From: Planctomycetaceae bacterium
GTDB lineage: Bacteria; Planctomycetota; Planctomycetia; Pirellulales; Pirellulaceae
Assembly (NCBI GenBank): GCA_002708345.1
Contig: PANG01000081.1
Span: 4,106-9,726 of the forward strand
Direction of reading: 5' to 3'
Length of the DNA stretch: 5,621 nucleotides
Position numbers and translations under genes: made by a program
Notes under the pieces: model-generated
Databases searched by the model: none
What the model was told of the DNA's origin: nothing
What the model saw: the letters and a program-made list of their open reading frames with translations, nothing else
Shown here: positions 1 through 5,621 of the stretch, piece by piece
Layout of the letters: each line of letters opens with the position of its first letter
Numbering within the stretch: the first letter of the stretch is position 1

Positions 1-53
1 TGGCGGCAGCGGGTTACCGTCATCTGCCTGGACCTGTTTCCGAGAAAAACTGA
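1..53 (+). CDS. Possible 3' end of an upstream gene (partial)
   Basis: One frame is open from the window edge (first full codon at base 3) to a TGA at 51-53, reading AAAGYRHLPGPVSEKN. Its stop overlaps the ATG of the next gene as TGATG, an arrangement often seen in translationally coupled genes. Sixteen codons are too few to identify a family, and the frame starting at base 1 is also open through this stretch. The overlap is therefore the only real support, and the piece could equally be non-coding leader DNA. Confidence 0.3.
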   Translation, partial: AAAGYRHLPGPVSEKN

Positions 54-1828
54 TGAAAATACCTGTTGCTCTCCTGCTTGTGACATTCCTGTTTCCCTCG
101 CTGGCGACGGCTGCCGACGAGTCACCACGTGCCGAGGGAGCCAGCGTGGAACTTGTCAGCGCTGGTTTTGAACTGGCGGATGGGCCAAGCTGGGATGGCA
201 GCTTTGCCCTTTATATTCCCGACGTGCGTGCCAAGCAGATCAAGCGTTTTGTGCCCCGAAGAACCGAGGTCCAACTGTTCCGACCTGAAATCGGAACGAT
301 CAGTGCCAGTTTCTACAACCATGGCCAGCTTTACCTGTCCGATAATGGTCGGTCCCGGATCGCGGTGCTTAAGGAAGGCACGTTGGTGGCCCTGGCACAG
401 GAAGATCTGAAGGCCACGCCCCCGGCCCGTCCCAATGACCTGGTGGTGGATTCCCAGGGCGGCTTGTTTTACACGCTGACCCGTCAGAACCAGGTGATTT
501 ATGTTTCCCCGAACCTCACGCGGCGCGTGGCAGTGGAAAAGATCGAGACTCCCAACGGGATTATCCTCTCACCCGATGGCAGGACCCTTTACGTCTCCTC
601 CTACGTCCCAAAGAAAATCTGGGCATATCCACTGACTTACCAGTCGCAGGGTCTACAGGAAGTGGGGAAAGCACGCTTGCTGGCCAATATGGATGAGGGT
701 CCGGAAAAGGGCGCCGACGGGATGACGGTGGACCGGGCAGGCAATATTTACTGCACGGGGCCTGCGGATATCTGGATCTGGAATCCCGATGGGAAGCTGC
801 TGGACAAGATCCCGGTTCCCACGCGGCCAATCAACTGTACCTTTGCGGATGCGGATATGCGGACACTCTACATCACCGCTTTTGGGGGCCTCTATCGCGT
901 CCGCATGCGAATCAGTGGTCGCTCTCCCCATCCGCCGTCCCTGGCCCGCCTGCAATCCACGAATCCAAACCGGCCAGCGACCACGATTCCGAAAGGAGTT
1001 ACCGCAGAACTGGACCAGGTCTATGCCCGCTACGGGAACCGGACCCTGCTGGCGGACCTCTTTCATTTCCCCGTCTCGGCAGATGCTGGCCGCCGGCCGG
1101 CGATTGTCGTGGTCCATGGTGGTGGCTGGCTCAACGGCGACAAGACCAAGTTCCGGGCACTCTCTGTCGAACTTGCCCGCCGCGGATACCTGGTGATGGC
1201 AATCGAGTACCGGCTTGGCGGGGAAGCTCATTTTCCCGCCGCCATGCACGACTGTAACGCGGCAGTCCGGTTCCTGCGTGCTCATGCCGAAAAATATGAC
1301 CTCGATCCTGAGCGGATTGGTGCCGTGGGAGGGTCGGCCGGTGGTCACCTTGTCGGGCTGATGGCGGCAGCACCCCACCTGGAAGAACTCCAGGGAGAGG
1401 GTGGGAATGCCGATTTTTCTTCCCGGCTGCAGGCGGCCATCGTGATGGCCGGACCGATGCAGATGATGAGTGGCCAGGTGGCCCAGCGGTCCCGCTCGCA
1501 ACCGGAGATCTCCAATGCCAACAGGTGGATTGGCAAGACCATCGACCAGGCACCGGAGCTTTACCGGCTGGCTGCTCCCTTTCAGCATTTCAACAAGCAG
1601 TCTCCGCCCCTGTTGTTCATGGTGGGCGAGCACGATGTACCCGAGCGGAATGAGCCGTCACGGGAAAAGCTCGCCGGCCTGGGAGTACCGACCGGTGTCA
1701 AGATCTATGCCGATGGCAAGCATGGTTGCTGGAACCAGTTACCCTGGTTCGGCACGATGGTGGACGATATGGATAAGTTCTTCAAACAGCACCTGGTGGA
1801 AAAAAAGGCCGGGAAAAAGTCACCCTGA
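53..1828 (+). CDS. Secreted SMP-30/gluconolactonase-like propeller fused to an alpha/beta-hydrolase esterase
   Basis: This is a 591-residue exported two-domain protein. Residues 1-20 form a signal peptide: a Lys at position 2, a hydrophobic core, and an ATA/AD cleavage site. Residues about 30-290 resemble the SMP-30/gluconolactonase/LRE six-bladed propeller. Family-type motifs are RPND (N128), TPNG (N168) and ADGM (D222), which match the family's divalent-metal and substrate positions; the usual first-blade Glu is Asp here (ADGP, D43). After a Pro-rich linker (about 290-315), residues about 316-582 form an alpha/beta hydrolase like BD-FAE or acetyl/feruloyl esterases. It shows the oxyanion-hole motif HGGGW (355-359), nucleophile S428 in GGSAGG, and likely D528 and H557 completing the triad. 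The expected activity is carboxyl-ester hydrolysis, perhaps on acylated sugars, with possible lactonase activity; substrates are inferred. The ATG at 53 is chosen because it gives a clean signal peptide, although only a weak GAG-type ribosome site precedes it. The C-terminus is Lys-rich. Confidence 0.9.
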   Translation: MKIPVALLLVTFLFPSLATAADESPRAEGASVELVSAGFELADGPSWDGSFALYIPDVRAKQIKRFVPRRTEVQLFRPEIGTISASFYNHGQLYLSDNGRSRIAVLKEGTLVALAQEDLKATPPARPNDLVVDSQGGLFYTLTRQNQVIYVSPNLTRRVAVEKIETPNGIILSPDGRTLYVSSYVPKKIWAYPLTYQSQGLQEVGKARLLANMDEGPEKGADGMTVDRAGNIYCTGPADIWIWNPDGKLLDKIPVPTRPINCTFADADMRTLYITAFGGLYRVRMRISGRSPHPPSLARLQSTNPNRPATTIPKGVTAELDQVYARYGNRTLLADLFHFPVSADAGRRPAIVVVHGGGWLNGDKTKFRALSVELARRGYLVMAIEYRLGGEAHFPAAMHDCNAAVRFLRAHAEKYDLDPERIGAVGGSAGGHLVGLMAAAPHLEELQGEGGNADFSSRLQAAIVMAGPMQMMSGQVAQRSRSQPEISNANRWIGKTIDQAPELYRLAAPFQHFNKQSPPLLFMVGEHDVPERNEPSREKLAGLGVPTGVKIYADGKHGCWNQLPWFGTMVDDMDKFFKQHLVEKKAGKKSP

Positions 1829-1912
1829 ACAGGAGATGGTCCCCAGGGAGTCAATCGAGATACCGGCCTGTTGGTACGATCATGGTAAGATAGTCCAGGC
1901 CAAGGGACCTGC

Positions 1913-1917
1913 AGGGA
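1913..1917 (+). promoter_or_regulatory. Ribosome binding site of the PSCyt1/DUF1549/DUF1553 gene
   Basis: AGGGA lies seven bases before the ATG at 1925. It supports that start, which also begins a plausible signal peptide. Confidence 0.6.
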
Positions 1918-1924
1918 AAAGTAG

Positions 1925-4924
1925 ATGTCGGAAATCAGCACGCGGTGTTTGAATCTCCTCCTCTCAGCAACACTCTCGTTGCTCACGGGGGGATCGTTGC
2001 TCGCCGATCAGGCAGATGAGCAATTGTTTCGCGACCAGGTTGCTCCGCTGCTTGTGAAGCACTGTTTTTCCTGCCACAACGATACGGACCAGAAAGGGGA
2101 TTTCTCTCTGGAGACCCGCACGGCGCTGTTCGATAGCGGCATGCTGGAACCAGGGGACCCGGACGGCAGCCAGTTGCTCCAGATGCTGGTCGGCTCCGGC
2201 GGCAAGCGGGCTGCCATGCCAAAAGACCAGGATCCCCTGGCGGCCGAAGAGGTTCAGCTTGTCCGGGAATGGATCCAGGCCGGGGCGGCATGGCCCGAGG
2301 GTTACAATATCCGCGAGGCGGTCCCTGCGGACCTGGACTGGTGGTCTTTCAAGACAGTCCGGCGCCCTGCTGTACCGGTTTCGCCTGGCGACGACTGGTC
2401 CCGCACATCGATTGACCGTTTTATCCTGGCCCGCTTGCAAGAAAAGGGACTTTCTCCATCCCCCCAGGCAGATCGCCTGACCCTGATCCGCCGACTTTCC
2501 TTTGACCTTACCGGCCTGCCACCGACACCTGCCCAGGTTGACGACTTCCTCGAGGATCCAGCTCCCGATGCTTACGAGCAACTTGTCGACCGCCTGCTGG
2601 CCTCACCCGCTTATGGCGAACGCTGGGCCCGGCACTGGCTGGACGTGGTCAAGTACGCTGATACGTGCGGATATGACAAGGACAAGCTGCGGCCCAATGC
2701 CTGGCCCTACCGGGACTACGTGGTCCGTAGCTGGAACCAGGACAAGCCGTACGGGCGTTTCATCCAGGAACAGCTGGCAGGCGACGTGCTTTTCCCGGGT
2801 GACCCGGATGGCATCCTGGGACTTGGATTCATCGCGGCCGGTCCCTGGGATTTCATCGGTCACGTGGAAGTTCCCGAGACGAAGATCGATGGCCGGATTG
2901 CCCGGCACATCGACCGGGACGAGATGGTGACCAACACGCTTAACACCTTCTGCAGCGTCACCATCCAGTGTGCTCGCTGTCACAATCACAAGTTTGATCC
3001 CTTCACACAGCAGCATTACTACAATCTGCAGACGATCTTTGCGGCGGTCGATCGGGCTGAACGTCCTTACGATGTTGACGCCGGGGCACAGCAGAGGCGG
3101 CAGGACCTGGAGACGCGGGTGAGCCAGATCAACCAGCAGCGTCTGGCGCTGGAGGAGACAATTCGGAATGCGGGAGGCGAGGAATTCAAAAAGCTGGAAA
3201 AACAGCATGCGGAACTGGTTGCCCGGGCAGCGATGAAACCCAAGCACCCCGCTTTTGGTTACCACAGCGCGATTGTTCCCGGCCAGCAGACGACCAAGTG
3301 GGTGCAGGTGGACCTGGGAACTTCACGGCAGGTCACGAGAGTGATCCTGCATCCCTGCCACGATGACTTCAACGAGATTGGTGCGGGGTTTGGTTTTCCA
3401 GTGCGATTCCGCGTGGAGGCATCGGATGACGCCGGTTTTAAGAACGGTGTCACGCTCCTGGAGGATCAAACCATGGCGGACGTGGTGAATCCAGGAATTG
3501 TTCCCTGGCGAATCAAGTCGCCCGCGTTCAAGGCACGCTACATCCGCCTGACAGCGACCAGGCTGGCAGTCCGGAACAAGGACTATATCCTTGCCATCTC
3601 GGAGCTTGAGCTTCTGGATGCCGACGGAAAGAACATTGCCAGGGGAGCTGCTGTCCAGGCCCTGGATTCCATCGAGGCTCCTGATCGCTGGCGACGGGCG
3701 AACCTGACCGATGGGATTTACCCGCAGGTGAAGGACGAGGCGGCTGCCGTCGCGTCGCTGGCGGTGGCGGGCAGACTGCAACAGATCCGGGCCCGGATCC
3801 ACACACCCGAGCGACGAGAGCAGATGGCCCGGCTGGCCATGCAGCTTGCCAGCGTGCAGAAAGACCTTGCTGCACTTCCTGCGGGCCGGATGGTCTACGC
3901 GGCGGCGACCAACTTTAAACCCCAGGGTGGTTTTCATCCTACCGGGGGGAACCCACGCAGTATTCACCTCCTGCACCGGGGCAATATCCTCGATCCCCGA
4001 ACTCCCTCTCGACCAGGGACGATACCGATCGGGGCGGGTTTCCCAGTCGAGTTTGAATTGGACGAGGACCACCAGGAGGGAAGCCGCCGGGTTGCCCTGG
4101 CCCGCTGGATCACGCGGCCCGACCAGCCGCTCACCTGGCGGTCGATCGTTAATCGTCTCTGGCATTACCACTTTGGCCAGGGAATCGTCGGTTCGCCCAA
4201 CGACTTTGGCCGCATGGGCCAGCTCCCGTCCCATCCCGAGCTGCTCGACTGGCTCTCAGCGGAACTGCTCGGCAATGGCCAGTCACTCAAGTCGATCCAG
4301 CGACTGATCGTGACCAGCTCGGTTTACCGGCAATCATCAGGGCACCGGGAGGCAGCAGCCAGGAAGGATGGTTCTAACCAGCTTCTCTGGCGGATGAACC
4401 GCCGCCGCCTGGAAGCGGAGGAGATCCGCGACGCGGTACTCTCGACCAGTGGGCGACTGGATCGCCGCATGTATGGCCCCGGGTACTACCTCTTCATGTT
4501 GGAAAAAACTGCTCATTCACCGCATTTCGAGTACCACAAGTATGATCCGGCGGATGCGACAACCCACCGTCGTACGATCTACCGCTTTATTGTTCGTTCC
4601 CAGCCGGACCCCTTTATGACCACGCTTGACTGTGCCGATTCCTCCCAGAGCACGCCCAGGCGGAACGAGACCCTGACCTCGCTGCAGGCCCTCTCGATGC
4701 TCAATCACCGTTTTAACCTGGCGATGGCAGAACATTTTTCCAGCCGACTGGAGGGCGAAGCCGAGGATCTGGCAGGCCAGGTGAGTGCCGGTTTCCGCCT
4801 GGTGACCGGCCGGCATCCTGGCAAGAGGGAGCTTGAGCAACTGGTTTCCTATGCCAGCGAGCACGGGATGTCCAATTTCTGTCGCGTGCTGTTTAACCTC
4901 AGCGAGTTTGTATTCGTGGACTGA
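1925..4924 (+). CDS. Secreted PSCyt1-DUF1549-DUF1553 (PSD1) protein with an F5/8C-like insert
   Basis: This is a 999-residue exported multidomain protein of the planctomycete cytochrome-like type. Residues 1-27 are a likely signal peptide (LLA/DQ). PSCyt1 (about 34-122) carries the heme-binding motif CFSCH (C47, C50, H51) and a downstream AAMPK, where the Met could be a heme ligand. DUF1549/PSCyt2 spans about 158-372, with LTGLPP, GERWARHWLD, RPNAWPYRDY and a second CxxCH, CARCH (349-353), followed by NHKFDPF. A helical, probably coiled-coil stretch covers about 385-437. An F5/8C-like (discoidin fold) module covers about 438-565, with WVQVDLG, FPVRFRVEASDD, ARYIRLTATRL and ISELELL. A short ARGAAVQALDSIEAP...NLTDG piece follows, then a second helical arm (about 613-650). 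DUF1553/PSD1 occupies about 715-990, with WRSIVNRLWHYHFGQGIV, FGRMGQLPSHPELLDWL and QALSMLN. Heme binding and a redox role are inferred from the motifs, and sugar binding from the discoidin-like fold. The true substrate is unknown. The gene ends 11 bases before the DUF1501 gene, so the two are probably cotranscribed. Confidence 0.95.
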   Translation: MSEISTRCLNLLLSATLSLLTGGSLLADQADEQLFRDQVAPLLVKHCFSCHNDTDQKGDFSLETRTALFDSGMLEPGDPDGSQLLQMLVGSGGKRAAMPKDQDPLAAEEVQLVREWIQAGAAWPEGYNIREAVPADLDWWSFKTVRRPAVPVSPGDDWSRTSIDRFILARLQEKGLSPSPQADRLTLIRRLSFDLTGLPPTPAQVDDFLEDPAPDAYEQLVDRLLASPAYGERWARHWLDVVKYADTCGYDKDKLRPNAWPYRDYVVRSWNQDKPYGRFIQEQLAGDVLFPGDPDGILGLGFIAAGPWDFIGHVEVPETKIDGRIARHIDRDEMVTNTLNTFCSVTIQCARCHNHKFDPFTQQHYYNLQTIFAAVDRAERPYDVDAGAQQRRQDLETRVSQINQQRLALEETIRNAGGEEFKKLEKQHAELVARAAMKPKHPAFGYHSAIVPGQQTTKWVQVDLGTSRQVTRVILHPCHDDFNEIGAGFGFPVRFRVEASDDAGFKNGVTLLEDQTMADVVNPGIVPWRIKSPAFKARYIRLTATRLAVRNKDYILAISELELLDADGKNIARGAAVQALDSIEAPDRWRRANLTDGIYPQVKDEAAAVASLAVAGRLQQIRARIHTPERREQMARLAMQLASVQKDLAALPAGRMVYAAATNFKPQGGFHPTGGNPRSIHLLHRGNILDPRTPSRPGTIPIGAGFPVEFELDEDHQEGSRRVALARWITRPDQPLTWRSIVNRLWHYHFGQGIVGSPNDFGRMGQLPSHPELLDWLSAELLGNGQSLKSIQRLIVTSSVYRQSSGHREAAARKDGSNQLLWRMNRRRLEAEEIRDAVLSTSGRLDRRMYGPGYYLFMLEKTAHSPHFEYHKYDPADATTHRRTIYRFIVRSQPDPFMTTLDCADSSQSTPRRNETLTSLQALSMLNHRFNLAMAEHFSSRLEGEAEDLAGQVSAGFRLVTGRHPGKRELEQLVSYASEHGMSNFCRVLFNLSEFVFVD

Positions 4925-4929
4925 GAGGG
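4925..4929 (+). promoter_or_regulatory. Ribosome binding site that sets the GTG start of the DUF1501 gene
   Basis: GAGGG directly follows the upstream TGA (4922-4924) and lies six bases before the GTG at 4936. No ATG in this frame lies upstream of the Tat-like motif, and the first in-frame ATG (5020) falls inside the leader and would remove that motif. This site therefore decides the start and suggests translational coupling to the preceding gene. Confidence 0.6.
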
Positions 4930-4935
4930 TCTCTC

Positions 4936-5621
4936 GTGCAGCATTCCATCGAATATCCGAAATCCTCCGGCTCCACGCGCCGTCAGTTTTTCGAGCACGG
5001 AGCGAACGGCCTGGGAGCGATGGCACTCTCGGCCATGCTGGCTGAGGATCCACTCTGCGGCGAGGAGGGGAGGCCAGGAGTCCTTGGCGGAGTGCTTCAT
5101 CACCCGGCCCGCGCCAGGCGAGTGATCCAGTTGTTCATGGGAGGGGCTGCCAGTCACATTGACCTCTGGGACCACAAGCCGGCCCTGGAAAAGCACCATG
5201 GCGAGAAGTCGGATTTTGGTGAGAAGGTGGAGGCTTTCCAGAACGGGCTGGGGCCCTGGATGAAATCGCCGTTTGCTTTTCGTGCTTACGGCGAATCTGG
5301 CAAGTGGTTGAGTGATCCGGTTGCCCCCCTGGGAGACTGCGTTGACGATATCGCTTTTGTTCATAACGTGGTGGGAAAGACCGGTGTCCACAGCCAGGCG
5401 ACCTACCTGCAGGCGACCGGTTTTCAGCGGCCGGGATTCCCGGGCATGGGTGCCTGGATCAGCTATGCACTGGGAAGTATCCGTGATGAGCTGCCGACCT
5501 TCGTGGTCCTTCCGGACCACCGCGGCTATGCTTCCAACGGCCCCAAGAACTGGGGATCTGCATTCCTGCCTGCCGACAGCCAGGGGACGACGATTTTTCC
5601 GCAGCGAGCCAACCCGATCGC
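4936..5621 (+). CDS. DUF1501 family exported protein (3' truncated by the window edge)
   Basis: The frame is open from a GTG at 4936 through the window end, giving 228 complete codons of a family whose members are usually 400-500 residues; roughly half is missing. The N-terminus has a Tat-like leader: TRRQFF (14-19), then a weakly hydrophobic stretch to about residue 36. Typical DUF1501 features follow: RRVIQLFMGGAASHIDLWDHKP (split as RRVIQLFMGG at 61-70 and AASHIDLWDHKP at 71-82), PLGDCVDDIAFVHNV (131-145), VHSQATYLQATG (151-162), and PGMGAWISYALGS with LPTFVVLPD (169-194). DUF1501 is placed with the alkaline phosphatase/sulfatase-like fold, and some members are annotated as sulfatases, but catalysis is not demonstrated for most. 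Pairing with an upstream DUF1549/DUF1553 gene is the usual arrangement in Planctomycetota. The Tat motif suggests export after folding, possibly with a bound metal; this is inferred. Confidence 0.92.
   Translation, partial: MQHSIEYPKSSGSTRRQFFEHGANGLGAMALSAMLAEDPLCGEEGRPGVLGGVLHHPARARRVIQLFMGGAASHIDLWDHKPALEKHHGEKSDFGEKVEAFQNGLGPWMKSPFAFRAYGESGKWLSDPVAPLGDCVDDIAFVHNVVGKTGVHSQATYLQATGFQRPGFPGMGAWISYALGSIRDELPTFVVLPDHRGYASNGPKNWGSAFLPADSQGTTIFPQRANPI

Noticed and set aside
993..998. AAGGAG inside the fusion gene at the junction of its two domains, as a possible internal start for the esterase
   Set aside because: No in-frame ATG, GTG or TTG follows at a suitable distance. The nearby ATG at 1023 is out of frame and the in-frame candidate is only a CTG.
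653..1633. Long antisense open frame (326 codons) opposite the fusion gene
   Set aside because: The + strand protein has recognisable domains and catalytic motifs through this whole stretch. The antisense frame has no recognisable motif and is the kind of open frame expected opposite GC-rich coding DNA.
1886..1891. TAAGAT resembling a -10 promoter box upstream of the 999-residue protein
   Set aside because: No matching -35 element is present at a suitable spacing, so a promoter in the 96-base gap is unsupported.
1865..1901. Inverted repeat GGCCTG / CAGGCC in the gap between the first two complete genes
   Set aside because: The stems are only six bases around a 25-base loop, with no T-run after them, so this is not a convincing terminator or operator. 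It could arise by chance.
3323..4234. Long antisense open frame (303 codons) opposite the PSCyt1/DUF1553 gene
   Set aside because: It lies opposite the F5/8C and PSD1 regions, its translation resembles no family I recognise, and no ribosome site or neighbouring gene supports it.
4849..5520. Antisense open frame (223 codons) over the start of the DUF1501 gene
   Set aside because: The + strand reads as a clear DUF1501 protein here, with leader and family motifs; the antisense translation has none.

Overview
The window looks like chromosomal DNA from a member of the Planctomycetota. It is GC-rich and densely coding on the + strand. It carries the pairing typical of that phylum: a large secreted cytochrome-like protein (PSCyt1 / DUF1549 / DUF1553) followed directly by a DUF1501 protein. 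The phylum call rests on these families, and no finer placement can be made from this sequence.

Layout: bases 1-53 may hold the last codons of an upstream gene that overlaps the next start as TGATG. Bases 53-1828 encode a secreted 591-residue fusion of an SMP-30/gluconolactonase-like beta-propeller and an alpha/beta-hydrolase esterase of the BD-FAE / acetylesterase type. A 96-bp gap (1829-1924) follows, with no convincing promoter or terminator. Bases 1925-4924 encode a 999-residue secreted PSCyt1-DUF1549-DUF1553 protein with two CxxCH motifs and an F5/8C (discoidin-like) module inserted between two predicted helical arms. Eleven bases later, a GTG-started DUF1501 gene with a Tat-like leader begins at 4936 and runs off the end of the window.

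All genes are on the same strand with short gaps, so they may form one transcription unit; the link between the last two is the strongest. All three have export signals, which suggests work in the periplasm or at the cell surface. The likely theme is handling of complex, possibly esterified or sulfated, polysaccharides. That theme is an inference from the esterase, the lactonase-like fold and the discoidin-like module. The biochemical role of the DUF1549/DUF1553/DUF1501 set is not established as far as I know. No RNA genes, mobile elements, CRISPR arrays or substantial repeats were seen.
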